Assembly (NCBI GenBank): GCA_036971615.1 | Contig: JAYKKR010000011.1 | Span: forward strand, 930,001 to 994,000 | DNA from: Amyloporia xantha | Lineage: Eukaryota > Basidiomycota > Agaricomycetes > Polyporales > Adustoporiaceae | Reading direction: 5' to 3' | Length of the DNA stretch: 64,000 nt | Shown: positions 33,063 through 46,147 of the stretch, piece by piece | How the letters are laid out: every line of letters begins with the position of its first letter | Numbering within the stretch: position 1 is the stretch's first letter | Program-made: the position numbers and the translations under genes | The notes under the pieces: generated by a model | The model's input: only the letters and a program-made list of their open reading frames with translations | The model's database searches: none | Told to the model about the DNA's origin: nothing

Positions 33063-36000
33063 ATATCTAGAAAACCTCTTCCTTTTCCACCTCGACAGAT
33101 GCACAAATTTTCTATGGCAGTATCATTCAAAGTAGCTGTGTAACATACATCAATCAAAATCAATGAGTAAAACGGCCATTATATATAAAGTATCGACACC
33201 AAGTAAGGTCACCATGCACACACCTCATACATTGCAATGTATAAAGGCGATGCAAAAACAACACAAACCAGGAAGCCTGAATAAACAATAGCTATTGTCA
33301 TTAACATGCCGCAATGACAGTTAGAATCCACGTGGCCAGGTCTGCCCGGAGGGCCCTTGCTATGCACATCGTGTTATTTTTACGTGCTGTATACCAAAAT
33401 TACAAGCCATCTACAGTATCGGAATTGAGTTTCGTAACTGGAAAATAACAAATTCTGCTACGAATGAGACGAAGCGCAGATTCATCTCAATAAGCAGGGG
33501 TGAAATTTCTACATCCATTCTGCGGGTGTCAAGGGGAGAAACAGCTTGACGCACCTTCAGAGAAGAAAGGCAAACTGTTCCCAGAGAAGCGTGACCAGCA
33601 GCCACCTTCCGGGATAGCAGACATGTGACTCCGACGCGTCGCTGCAATGATGTAACGCGTCAAGCTTACAAGGCGCGTCCGATGTTCTCCAAAGTCTCTC
33701 GCTATAAGAAGCGCGATTGAACGGATTGAAGACCCAATAACAAACTTGATTCCTTACTACCATCATCTCCCTTATTGACTGTCCACTCTTAACACCCCGA
33801 GTTTTTCTTTTTGCTTCTGTTCCGCCGGAATCGTGAATTTGGTGTGCCTACTGCACAGCCGTCTTGTATACTGTAAGCATGCTTGCTGTGCCGTGGGCGG
33901 GATGGTGTTCTCATACTTTTCGCACCACAGAATGTAGGAATAGGCACCTTTTTCATTTTGTACAGCTGCATAGAAACCCGTACAATGCATATACTGAGCG
34001 TCACGTTATATGCGCATATATGGGGCCGCATATGCGCATATAATCATGTAAGTGCTTCGCTAGCCCCTTCTGACAGACAGTTGTTGATCTTTTTCCTGCG
34101 TTCTATAGTGTTCTCATCCACATCGCTGAGCGAACTTCATTCCCATAATGGTCGACATATAGGTGGCGGGGGATGAACCTGCGCTGTATATCGAGACGAG
34201 AGACTGTGATTTCCATCTACGGTATATTGATATTTTACTACTATGATTATTATAATTAGCTTTTCTGAGCCTTACACTACCTATACAATTGTATAACATG
34301 TTTTTAATGCAATTTCGTCAACCACATTGCATACAACAATAGCCTGGCGGGTTTCATATCGGCAACTGGCTGTACAGAGGTATCCCAACTCGCCAAGCAT
34401 AGTCAGAGCATGTTCAGACGTTGACCGATTGGTGATCTTCTCGAGCGGGGCTTGCGTCCTCGAGTTACCTCTGGTGAGGAAGGACAAGTGATAATCTACT
34501 CAATCGGGTAGATGTTAATTGCAAAGAACCTGTCACCGGACAGGTTTGGTAGGTAAGGCAGGTATGGTTTATCTACGTAGGACAACTTAGTTTATTGTTT
34601 CGGGCTTTTGCTGATGACATGTCATTTGCTCGTGTTGGTTGAAAAGATAGTGTGACTGGATGATAATCCAGCATTCAATGGACGTAATGATAATCACCGC
34701 CACAGGATCTATAGATAACTTGCGATTGGGCGCCGCTGTACATATTGTGCCTAGCGGCGATTGCGATGAGCCATTGATAGTGACAGTGGGACTAATGAGA
34801 CGCGTGACGTCACGCGTCTTCGAGAGAGGACACAGGGCATGCATGGTGCAATTGTAGCCATAGGAAGCGCATATAGGATAATGCCTGTGTTATAATGTTT
34901 GGACGCTGTCAGATACTGCTAGCGTTTGGGTAGAAGGTACTATGGTAGCCACACATGGATGTCGAGCGCAACTGGCAGGCACATCATTGTTGATTCATTG
35001 CAGAAAAGAGACTAACATACTTTGAACCTCAAGGTTTGATGTTGGTTCCGCACGAGCAGGTACCTGGATGTGTACCGCTTGCAGTCTCCGCCCCGAACTC
35101 GTCAGATACATCACAGGAGCATATGCTAGTGGGAGACTCTGGGAAAATCAACGTCAACGCCGCAACCACTGTACCACCATCTAGTATAACTTTGTTTGAC
35201 TGCAGCGTCCCCCACTGTCTTGGATAGCTATGTCGGTCTATTCTAGACCCGTCTGAGCTTAATCTCCAGGGCGACATGCGCAGTAAGAATATGCACACCA
35301 ACACAAAGACGGACGCGCCGGCAGTCTGGACTCTGGAAGCGTATCGGATGTATTGACCCGTCCATTCCACCAGAGCAGACTTGCCTCGTCTAGAGTGATA
35401 GGCGGAGGCTAGTCTTGAGCGAGATTCTTATATTTGAATTTCCCGATGGCCATTCGAAAATTTTTTGGGGAAGCTGAATGCCTGAAACTGTGAATGAAGG
35501 TCTGCATAATTTCCTCATAGGAATGGCGCACGTACTAGTAGCACTTTCATTTCAGGAGTAGTCATAGGTGTAGTTTTTAAGCGTTGTGACGACTGAATAC
35601 AAGAGGATTTTTTGCTGAGGGTGTCGGCGTTAGGCCTGCTCGACGCTCGTAACGGCCTCATTCTCCTAGCCGAAGGATAATTTTGATACTCAGCGACTCT
35701 CCCCCGAAACGGTTGCCAAGCATAGTATGTAATGTCCATTCATTGAAATGAACTCATCTTCGCACGATGCTTGGTGCTACGTTCAGTGTTCACCCGGCCT
35801 TTTGTGTTCTCTGCAATGCATCGCGGTAGGGATTTCGAGGATTGATTATCGTCGAGCTTTAAAGGTCCGTCATCAGAACCTCCAACGATTTTCCACATCA
35901 GGCGCTCATAAGACAATCCTATTAAATGCGCGCTTATCATCACGGAACCAGATGTGTCAGTGACACATCCCATCATCTTCCTCACAATCAGCCCGTACGC

Positions 36001-36998
36001 GTTTTTCGGCCTTGAGCGCTGAGCCGTCACCCTGACTTCTGAGCCTCTGGCTTCCTCATAATATATGTTCAAAATTCAATACACGACTCAAGCAAACAAC
36101 GACCGTGCCTCGATATTCGTGACGGTCTCTTACAGGTCTACAATCCCACATAGGTTCGAACGGTGGATACGGCGATAGGATTCGCGACATCCAACGCCGG
36201 CTGTGCCGCAATCATCAGTGAAACCGGCTCCACGCTGCGCGTCCTTTATGAGCCAGACCTCTTTTCCTTTTGCCCCTGTTCTACCTCTGTTCACTGACAA
36301 ATAAACCGCTTGAGTGACCGTTAATAGTGCTAGATGTGAACACCAACTTCTACGTGGAATTAGCCTTGATGCCATTCATTAACGCAGGGTCAGCGATGAT
36401 CAAAAGAAGCTGTGCTCTGTCGTAAAGATCAGTCGTTCCGTTTTCAAGAAGGCGTCAACGCGTGGTCCAAAGGTGCGCGAAAATATACCACGCATGTGTG
36501 CTCAGCATTATAGCGTTATCAGAGCAGGTCATTCCGCGACTTCCGGCCAATCTTGGTTGTGATGCCCCCAAGATGACACCCCCGGCTGTAATTATGGGAT
36601 TGTGCGAGGCGCGGGTCGAGTACATCCGCGATCGTGCCTTGAGTGTTCTAGAGATTATGGGTGGACTGCGTGAGACGCTATGATGCACCTCATACGCGGG
36701 AAGTGATGGCAAGCTACGCCACAAACGGCAAATGCTCACCTTTCCGAAGGTGTGTCCGACATGATGAAGTAATTAAAAGGTCTGGAGGCCTCTTCACCCG
36801 CCACCCGGGTTGTCCTGGACTCCTCGCCTTGCCCTGTCACATCCCGCCACCTGTCCGCAGGATCGCCATCCATATAAAGCCAACACCCGCGCCAGGTTGT
36901 TCTGTTGTTTCCCTGTCCGCTTGCCCGCATATCTCGCGTGTCTCCTACTCTCATACCCCTACGCTCCCTTCCTATTTATCATCCCGCTGCCTCGGAAG
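33063..36998. other. No supported gene
   Basis: Several open frames of about 60-113 codons occur here, for example at 35029-35370 on the minus strand with a hydrophobic segment near its N-terminus, but none has recognisable motifs. A TATATGCGCATATA palindrome occurs twice around 34007-34042. The last ~150 bp before 36999 is pyrimidine-rich and probably the promoter and 5' leader of the reductase gene; a TATAAAG lies near 36874. Confidence 0.35.
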
Positions 36999-38553
36999 AT
37001 GTCAACTTCCGTCGAAGCATCCTCGCCGACCGACGCGCTCGTGAGTGCGATGCGCGGCACGGTCGCCAAGTACAGCGCAGACTTTCCAATGCACGCAGGG
37101 GCGGAGGCGGGGACCACTCCAGCCGTGCGTGGAGACGTGGTATTGATCACCGGGACGACTGGCAGTCTCGGTTGCCATCTTCTCGAGACCCTGGCTTCGA
37201 CGTCGGAAGTTCGCCGGGTATACGCGTTGAATAGGGCATCAAAGAACCGGACTGCGCTTCACGAGAGGCAGGCGTCGGCGCTTGTGGAACGTGGGATCGA
37301 GGCCAAAATCCTGGACTCGCCGAAGGTGGTCTTGCTGGAAGGCGACCTCACGAGGCCGGATTGGGGGCTTCCTACGGCAGTCTTCTCGGAGGTAAGTTCG
37401 GTTTGTCTGTCCACTAGCGTCGAGCTGATTTGTCTGTTTGAACGAAAGGTCCATGATTCTGTAACCCACATCATCCACAATGGTATCGTATGAAATATCG
37501 TTCTTAGCCTATTGAGACTGCTTATCGTATTTTGCTCTAGCATGGCGCGTAGACATGAACGCGAAGCTTGCGGGCTTCGATCCCGTCATACGCGGTCTGC
37601 GTAATCTCATCGACTTCGCACTCACATCCCCGTTGCCTGTGACCCCGCGATTGGTGTTCACCAGCTCTATGGTCATTCTTCTCAGTCAGTGTCACTTCTG
37701 GGAAGGATCATGCCAAAGGTGCTGACGTTTCCTGTCGATCTATCTAGATGGCCCGCGCGACAGGCCCATTTTGGAAGCGCCAATCCCGCCCGAAGTGGCG
37801 TTGAGCAGCGGTTATTCCCAATCGAAATGGGTCGCAGAGCAGATTCTGTACGCTGCAGCTGCTAAGACGGCGTTGGATCCGGTCGTCGTGCGCGTCGGTC
37901 AGGTCTCTGGGGGCCCATGTGGCGCGTGGGCCGCGAACGAGTGGTACCCCATTATGGTCCAGAGCGCGATCCAGCTGGGATGCTACCCAGAAGATCCACG
38001 CGTACGTTCACACACTTATTACGTTGCGTAGCTGCTCTGACGTACGTCTATCCTGTCTCCATAACAGCCCGTGAATCTGATACCGTTCGACATTGCGGCC
38101 TCGGCGATCGTCGACTTCCGGAGAGCGTCGAACGCCACGCACACCCTGCATCTAGTGCACCCGCGACCCGTCTCGTGGAACTCGATTGCGTCTGTCATAG
38201 CCTCCGAGCTGTCCGTAGCGCTTGTGCCATACGACGTGTGGCTGGCCAAGCTCGAACAGACCGCTCGCTCGTTATCGCAGAATGAGACCGAACGGAGGGC
38301 CAGGCTACGGAGCCTCCGTGCCATTTTGCTGATCCCCTACTTCCGGTCGTTGGCGAAGTCGACGGAAGCGAAGAGGCCGAGGGCGGCGTTGAACTGGCCC
38401 GATCCGGACGTCTCGGAGGCGGTGAAGGCGTCCGTGACGCTGGGAGATCCCAACTTGCGGCAGCTGGGTGCGGAGGACGTTAAGAAATGGTTGGCATACT
38501 GGCGGAAGGTCGGGTTGTTGTCAACTGGTGGTGAACGTGCTGCTCGTCTGTGA
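36999..38553 (+). CDS. Stand-alone thioester-reductase-like (NAD-binding 4) protein
   Basis: Starts at ATG 36999 (MSTSVEASSPTDALV). The N-terminal Rossmann motif is LITGTTGSLGCHLLETLA (GxTGxxG). Then come RVYALNRASKNRT, VTHIIHNAWRVDMNAK, RLVFTSSM, the catalytic Tyr-x3-Lys as GYSQSKWVAEQIL, VVRVGQVSGG, and a C-terminal substrate part. Five exons fit, with in-phase introns after FSE, HN, VILL and EDPR. The family is the short-chain reductase domain at the C-terminus of NRPS-like carboxylic-acid reductases, where it reduces a carrier-bound thioester to an aldehyde with NADPH. Here neither adenylation nor carrier domain precedes it. The N-terminal stretch TVAKYSADFP resembles the linker that normally follows the carrier domain, so this may be a domain split off from such an enzyme. 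Catalytic residues are intact. Confidence 0.75.
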
Positions 38554-38639
38554 GGTCGTAATTATCATGTATCATAGATATTGGATTCGGTTCTGCGTCG
38601 TTGATTTAACTGTATAATATTCATCAGACACTAATGCTA

Positions 38640-38905
38640 TCATTTGCTCTGCATTGTGACGACTTGTGGCAGCTTAGCATTGGTGAGGTAATGCACCAGG
38701 GCGAACGCGAGAGTCCCACCCGATAATTCGCCCATAATGAGTGTATTGGATAGCTGGAATCCGAGCTCGTCCATGAGGTAGTTGTACCCGGCGATTGCGT
38801 CAATCACGAAAAGGTATCCTTTGATGACCGCTGCTCGGTCTGATACTTTATGCCATGTGATGAATGGAGGCAGGCAAGCCGGAGAGGATATGCTACCTAA
38901 AGCTC
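38640..38905 (-). pseudogene. Alpha/beta-hydrolase (esterase/lipase-like) relic
   Basis: A frame of about 85 codons reads FITWHKVSDRAAVIKGY, AGYNYLMDELGFQ, then NTLIMGELSGGTLAFALVHYL. This corresponds to the strand-helix around the nucleophile elbow of fungal hydrolases, where the family motif is GDSAGG. Here it is GELSGG, with Leu in place of the catalytic Ser. No intact exons are seen on either side. It is therefore most likely a decayed gene fragment. Confidence 0.5.
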
Positions 38906-40422
38906 GGAGGCATCATTCATCAGTTTTTACGTGTATAACAGGGGTACGTACACAAGAAAACTCGATCAGAAACCGAACGGCCTCGGATGGACAAGGAAGA
39001 TCCACTTATTGTTGCGACAAAGCCGATTGCACTTGGAATATCACTCCTCCGGTTTGTACAACATCTGAATCAACACGCCCCTATGCGTCGTCTGATTGGC
39101 CCCATGCTGACAGATGATATCAAGGCACTCTTCCTTGAGCATGAAGCATGATGACAAGGCTTCCGGTTTACTTCGCTAGGCGTAAGACAGCTAATCCGCT
39201 GCCTTAGCTGCTTTGAGATCAGACGGTCTAAGGGGCCACGCAAATAGACAAGATGAATCATACCACACTGCCTCGCTTGCCTGGCCTTTGCACATGGTGA
39301 GAATCATCTGCGGCTGAGAGCATGACTTTTGTACATATTTTGACCTAAGAGTAGACCACGCACCGATTAAGAAATAAGACAATTTGTTCTGGCCGTGAGA
39401 TCATGAAAGACCACCTCTTAGGATTACTGTATGTTCTATATTTTCTCTGATACTAAGATACCGTTCTGCCAAGGTTGCAGTACATCTCCCTAACAGCGAC
39501 TGGACTCTGCAGATCCCAACGTCTTGTGAACGAGGCGCCGAGACACTCGCGCACTGTAACATGTCATGCTTATCCAGAATCCAGAGGGAATAGACGTCGG
39601 AGAGAACAGTCTTCCATAGGACGTATACACACCTCTGAGCGGCCGCTAGCACTTTTAAGACACAGGGCGGCAATTGCGATGAAGTTTCAGAGGAATGTTC
39701 ATATATCAAGACGCACATCTCTGCGGGTATATCGGCTACTTGACTTCATAGCAGCTGTTCTCGCGCGGTGTGTATGGAGATCTACTCAGAAGGAGCATTG
39801 TGAGGTACAGACCAGAACTTTAGTTCACGGGCTCGTGTTAAGGTTCTGGTCTACCCTGGCATATCCTGCCAGGCGACCGCGAGCTGCGCGTTTGACCCAG
39901 TATAAGATTTTCGAAACATACAGATTCGGAGATAATGGGCTCTAGGAAACTTCGACGTGAGTTTAACAAAAGCTGTAACAGAGATACGTGGACGGCCACC
40001 GGACGGTGTTCACGTGTTACCCGAGGTTCCTGAATTGTGGCGGAGAGCATGAAATGACGAAGAAATCAATCTGCAGCGGAGGTCAACAAATGGTCAAGAC
40101 TCAACAACCCTGAGCCGCGGCAAGCAGTTAAGCACTGATCAGGACGCACGTGACTAGATACACGTCGTTCACTGCGACGCGTCCGCTGTCGCGACTCACT
40201 ACGCCGCAAGATACATACCCTCTCACGCATTCAAAATCGCCTACAGCTCACTGGCTGTTCACCTTATCGTAATTTTGATCTTGATAACTCGATTCCTTGA
40301 GGTAGAACTCTACTCTGGACCGCCTAGTATCGGGCACCTAGTCTAGGAGTGGGATCCTGCAGCGCTGCTGGCTATATGTCTCTCTGAACTGTGACCTATT
40401 CTATAGCTCTGGAATTTTCAGC
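38906..40422. other. No supported gene
   Basis: Open frames of 60-156 codons without motifs occur on both strands. The promoter and leader of the MCD4-like gene should lie in the last few hundred bases. Confidence 0.35.
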
Positions 40423-43400
40423 ATGGAGGCTCCGAAGCGCTCTATTTTACATCTGCTCCTCATAGGATTGGTGTTTCATCTAGTATATATTGCCACCGTT
40501 TTCGATTGCTACTTCACAAGCCCAGTTGTTCATGGTATGCAACCTCATAAGCTAGGAAACGCACAAGCAAAACGTCTTGTCCTCATTGTCGGTGAGCTCT
40601 GGATTTTATTCTTGGCGTCTACCGGTACTCATGGAACCTCTAGCGGATGGGCTCCGGGCGGATTTACTTCTGGCGCGCAATGGGTTCTCCATGATTCCGG
40701 GCGCGCCAGAAATCGTCGCACCCTACTTGAGATCCATTACTGAATCCAGAGGTGCATTTGGTATATCACATACTCGCGTTCCGACCGAAAGTCGACCTGG
40801 ACACGTCGCGCTCATCGGTGTGCATGCTTGAATCAGTATTCTACCACCCTCCGTCTAATGTTGTGCAATAGGCGGCATGTATGAGGACGTGTCTGCAGTC
40901 ACAAAAGTAACAAATATTATCATGATAGATTTTATGTCACACTAAGTTGTTATGGCAGGGCTGGAAAACGAACCCTGTAAAGCATCTCACATGTCATCTC
41001 ACACATTCATTCACCTGGGACACGGATAGGTTGACTTCGATTCTATCTTCAACCGATCGAGTCATACTTTCTCATTCGGATCCCCAGACATCTTACCTAT
41101 GTTTGCACGGGGTGCGACCCCTGGAAAGGTAGATATGTGGTGCTACGACGAAGATGAAGAAGATTTTACCAAAGGTCGGAACGGGACCTGTTGACATATC
41201 AATATAATTGACATTAAGCCGGAACAGATGCAACCGCATTGGATGTTTGGGTTCTTGAGCAACTACGGACATTATTACACAATGCGACGGCCAACGCCGT
41301 CCTTGACACTACTTTACGTCAGGACAAGACTGTTTTCTTCCTTCATCTGCTTGGACTAGATACAACTGGGCATTCATATCGTCCACATTCCCGGGTACTA
41401 CCTACCCTTTCTCGCACCGCTGCCACTGAAGCTAATTGAGTGGGCACAGGAATATATGGTCAACATTCAGGTCGTCGACGAGATCGTCCGCCAAGTTGAG
41501 GAGCTCTTTACCGAGTTCTACAAGGATGAAGAGACGAGCTTCATATTCACTGCAGACCACGGCATGTCGAAGATAGGCAACCATGGCGACGGCGGTAAGA
41601 ACACCATGGTGCTCACTAGGGTTTGCTCATGTTTGAACCACGTAGATCCCGACAATACCCGCACCCCGCTCATTGCATGGGGGAAAGGAGTTAGAGGACC
41701 TCTCCCAGACTCTGTTCCTTCCTCACATGATTCTTATTCTCGACCATGGGGGCTAGATCCATTCCTCCGCCACGATGTTGAACAGGCGGATATTGCTGCG
41801 CTCATGTCAGCATTGATTGACGTAGATTGGCCAGTGAACTCCGTCGGTGTCCTGCCTGATGTCGATCCTACCCGTCATGGATACTTGTCGTCACATGGCG
41901 GAGAGAAAACGCAAGCCGAAGCTGCGCTTGTCAATGCCAAGGTAGGTCGTTGGCTCCATCTGGGGTTTGGTTGTCCTCACTCGATGTAGGTTATCTTGGA
42001 GCACTACCGCGTGAAACACGGTAGGACTTCTCCAAGTCTACAGGTAGATATTCTTCTGTGGACTTACGAATGTTCATGTCAGAGGAGAAGAAGGCGCACA
42101 CGCTCTACTACCGGTCTTTCCCATATTTTGCCGATTCTGATCCCCATAGTCCAGGGATCGAACAACTTGCTGAGATTGCACAGCTAATCCGTGATGGTCA
42201 CTATAATGAAGCCAGATCCACTTCCGCGAGACTTATTAGAAATGCATTGGATGGTCTCCGTTATCTTGAGACGTGAGTTAAATTCTCTAGCGGTTGATTC
42301 TGTCCAGTCTGACGGCCCCCTTAGTTATGACCGGAGCCTGATACGAGGAATAGTCACCTGTGCATACCTTGGCTGGATTGCCTTTGGCGCAGTCTCAATT
42401 CTCACACCCTTGGCGCCGTCTAATCATCAACTGCAGACGATTCACCCTCTTAGTCTCAAAATAATCGCCGTCTTTTTCCTGCTGTCATTCTGGAGCTTTT
42501 TTGGGATACAACGCTCTCCGTGGACATTCTACCTCTACATCTGCTTTCCAATTTATTTCTGGAACCAAACAATTATGTATGCGGCAACTCCACTTCTGCG
42601 ATACTTCAGGAGTGGAGACCTTCAGGGATCGACACTGCTCAGGCTTACGGTCAGGGGAGTTCTGGTCGTCGGAGCACTCGAAAGCATGGTGGTATGTCTC
42701 CCTTCACACGTCTTGGTCCGTAAATAAAGGTCGACGATACTCCGGAAGATAGGATATACCCATCGCGAGGTGTGGAGCATAGGCTTTGCTGTAATGGGTG
42801 TCATTTGGCCGTTCATCTTTTGGCCCAGCGATGTCCGTTCGCGACATGTCACCTTGCTCTTTTCTTGGTGTCTGTCATGCCTGGCCACTGCTGTTTTTCC
42901 TCTGCTCAGTGTGGACAAGCAAGAGAGTCTACAGACGATGTGGGTCCTGCCGGTCATTGAACATAAAGTTTCCTGCTCACGTCTGGCATTCAGAATGTCG
43001 GGTGGTGTCTGTATGCTGCTTGTGGGAATTATTGGTGGAATGAAGTTATACTCCAGTCAGAGCGAAGGCCGTCGGTTCAGGAGTGTTGTGGCCTTCCAGG
43101 TAAGCATCCCATATCCTATGTGTCGAACAGTTCACGTCCTAAAACCTTTTGATCAGTGTCTTTTGATTCTCGCAAGCATGATCATAACGATTAGCTCTGC
43201 AATGAGCCTCCGTGCTAAAGCCGGCCTGCCACCTCTCAATCAAGTTTTGGGATGGCTAGTCTTTCGTCAGTATCCATTTCTCAACAGCATCATACTTTCT
43301 GACATTGGTATCAGTGGTGGCCTCTGCGTTCCCCTTCGTGTATAGATTCGGCCGCTTGACTCCACTGGCCAGAATCTTGACGTTTTTCTTGGCCTTTTCT

Positions 43401-44284
43401 GTCTGCTTCGTAATACTGTCTATCAGCGTGGAAGGCTTGTTCTACTGCGCTTTCTCAACCACGCTGGTCTTGTGGGTGGAAGTCGAAGCGGCCATACGAG
43501 GAGCAGAACCTGCAGTCACCTCGGATGACCTTACCTCATTCAAGCCACGGCCGGACGATCTGCGAGTAGCTGTGTTCTTCCTGTTCTTCGTGCAAGTCGC
43601 GTTCTTCGGCACTGGCAAGTAAGTGGAGATGTCATTACTTCCCGTAGCACCTATACTGACGAGAATTGACAGTGTTGCATCAATCTCGTGAGTACTATGG
43701 GTGTATCGGCTCGATACTATCCTGACCGTTGTCATAGGTCATTCTATCTCGAGCCTGTATATCGGCTGGTGCCTGTGTTCAACCCGTTCCTCATGGCGGT
43801 CCTGCTTGTGCGTATTCGTATTTAACTCTGTATACCTATCTGTTGAGCAGTCACCTGACTGTACCCGCTCCTGCCTGCTACAGATATTCAAAATCGTCGC
43901 ACCGTATATCATACTCGCGACATGTCTGCACCTCCTCAACACACGATTGGGTCTGCCTCCATTCAGCCTGTTCCTCGTAGCGCTCACACTTACGGACGGT
44001 ATGTGTTTCTGGCCAAATGATTCCTATGGGCTAACTCCTGGATACCGGACAGTGATGACCATGACGTTCTTTTTCAACGTCACCGACTCTGGTATGTCCT
44101 ACTCGGTCTGTCTCTTGCATCGCTTACCGAGACGGCGGCTATAGGATCATGGCTCGAAATCGGGCAGTCCATCAGTTTCTTCTGCATTAGCTCCCTACTA
44201 CTCGTGTGGGCAGCAGGCACTTGTGCGGTGGGGGAACTTTTGATGGCCAATACTGATTCATACCTCAAGATCAAGAGCGATTGA
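40423..44284 (+). CDS. MCD4: GPI ethanolamine phosphate transferase 1
   Basis: An ER multi-pass enzyme that adds phosphoethanolamine to the first mannose of GPI precursors. The protein opens with a signal-anchor segment ([20 protein letters not shown]). The luminal alkaline-phosphatase-like domain follows: ADGLRADLL, the nucleophile region [34 protein letters not shown], and the metal-binding [15 protein letters not shown]. From about 42.3 kb many hydrophobic helices follow ([34 protein letters not shown]), ending with LYLKIKSD-like SYLKIKSD at TGA 44282-44284. It is split by many short introns, for example one of about 60 nt after RLVLIV. No frame breaks were seen in the parts traced. The lysine-ending C-terminus (KIKSD) could help ER retention, an inference. 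It is convergent with the carrier gene. Confidence 0.88.
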
Positions 44285-44618
44285 GGGGTCTATCGAAAAA
44301 TGGGGAACACCAACCCTAGGGCTTCATAAACTCAAAATTGTACTGGGTACACATTTCAAGACTTAGTTTGGTCTAAGTCATTGTACGAGGGTGTAATAGT
44401 CTACATCGCAGACCTAATTTACAGATTCTCTATCCGTATTACACCGTGTTAGCTAATCATGTATGGCATTGAGCCTGATCCGTGACCCAACGCTCTTGGC
44501 GACGACCTCACAACAGTCCATGCACGCGACACGACAGGCGAGGACCATCTTAGAGGTATGGCGGCCCCAGTGCTTTGGGAAACCTTTCAATATCTACATC
44601 TGACAAGGCTTAAGAGGA

Positions 44619-46147
44619 CTACTCACCTTGCCGGAACATGTTCAGCGTGACCTCGACGACAAGAAGTAAGACACCCCCGCCCGGAGCGAGTCGTAGCACC
44701 TTCGGGACGAAGCCCTTGTACAGCGCTGCCGGGCCTTCTTCTCGCATGATCGTCACTAAACTGTACGTGCGTATATAGTTAACCGGCGCGGAGGATTGGA
44801 CGGAGGATCGGTGGAACGTACGCCGGGTATGTCCAGTTATACTTGGGGACGACGCCAGGAACCTTCGTTGCACCCTGTATACGCGATTTCACGACCTAGC
44901 AGGGTGTTAGTCAGCGCGGGCAGCGGATGTGACAGACGATGGAATGCTCACGTCGAATCTATGAAAAATGTGATCAATAGTCGTACGCGAAAGATCAGCA
45001 ACACGGAAGCAGGAAGAGATACGCCGCTTCCGACCAACGATCTGAGGATGCATCCTCGACTTACGGTGTGTTGATAGCAGTACCGACAAATCCACCAACC
45101 GTCCCTGCGGTCAGGTCGTTCATCAACCGCGCCTTCGTGGTCTGCATCGCGCCTGATTCACATCACGCTCAACCCCCCAGAAGGCATGACGACGTACCTC
45201 CGCCTTCGGCAGCAGACTGCGCACTTGGAAGATACACCCGAAGTATCCCCCGTTCCACCAGAAGTGGCGCCAGAAGGTCGCCTCCATGCCCGCATACAAC
45301 CCGAGGACACCGTCGTTCCGAATCACCTTCCGCACGACGTCCATCGGCCCCGCGTACGGGCTCAACTTGTCTTGCAGCCTGTGCAGTAGCTACTATGAGC
45401 GAGGGACAGGAAGGTTTGGAGATGCGCGAAATACACGCACTTGATTTTGACGAGCTCGAAGGGGACGACGACGAAGCTCTCCGTCGCGCCTGCGCTGCAG
45501 CCGGTGAGAATGGAGAGCTGCTGCGTCATCTTCGACTCGCCGGTCAGTTTCAGGTAGGTCTTGCCCCAGAATCCATTGGCCGCGCTGCACACGCCGCTGT
45601 GAGTGGAGCGCGGACAGCCAGTAAATCTGCGAGACGCACAACTTGGTAGCACGCTTCGGCGCCTCCATCAACAGTGGCGGAACGAGCCCTCTGTACAGCC
45701 GGCGAAATCTGGATGCAGAGCATGACCGTTAACCACGACACACCGAAGGGACTCGTGTGACAGGCGGAACGCACCCCTCCTCCTTAATGATCATCTGGAA
45801 CGTGCCCACGAGCCCGTGCCTCGACTTGCCCGTCTCCAGCTGCATACGGGTCTTCACCTACAGCTCTCATAGCGCTATCTAGCTGAACGGACGTGTCAAG
45901 GGCAGAGCTGCAGACTCACGACATCTGCCGGGGACACATGAGCACGCGAGTGGACATGAAGGAAGCATCGACGATCTCACCGAGCGGGTAGAAGGTCAGG
46001 ATCTCTGAGATGCCTGCGATGGCCCCCGCCGTGAAGTTTGCGATGAAAGGCAAGGCTATGAGGCAATAGATGCGTGAGCTCAATACATTCAGAGCGGTCC
46101 GAATGTGCTATACGTTTCTTCGTGATACCGTTGGCGTCGCTCGCCAT
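44619..46147 (-). CDS. Mitochondrial 2-oxodicarboxylate carrier (ODC1/ODC2-like)
   Basis: An inner-membrane carrier of the SLC25 family; the fungal ODC proteins exchange 2-oxoadipate and 2-oxoglutarate. The start is ATG 46145-46147 (MASDAN, then LPFIANFTAGAIAGISEIL). All three signature repeats are present: PLDVVKTRMQ, PFELVKIKLQ and PFDVVKSRIQ, followed by ALYKGFVPKVLRLAPGGGVLLLV, close to the ODC C-terminal pattern. The gene is unusually fragmented: the first signature needs a 5-nt exon (45920-45924) and the third a 7-nt exon (44952-44958), both flanked by AG and GT. About ten exons in all, stop at 44619. No frame breaks. Substrate is inferred from the C-terminal sequence; another dicarboxylate or tricarboxylate carrier is possible. 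Confidence 0.82.
44952..44958 (-). other. 7-nt microexon of the carrier gene
   Basis: On the minus strand, CATAG|ATTCGAC|GTGAGC. Retaining it restores NTPFDVVKSRIQ, the third carrier signature, across two introns. Confidence 0.7.
45920..45924 (-). other. 5-nt microexon of the carrier gene
   Basis: On the minus strand, CGGCAG|ATGTC|GTGAGT. Only if these 5 nt are retained do the flanking exons join as PLDVVKTRMQ, the first carrier signature. Confidence 0.7.

Noticed and set aside
34660..35370. Opposed open frames resembling a small secreted or transposon protein
   Set aside because: No family motif, no clear splice structure and similar-length frames on both strands, so coding status cannot be supported.
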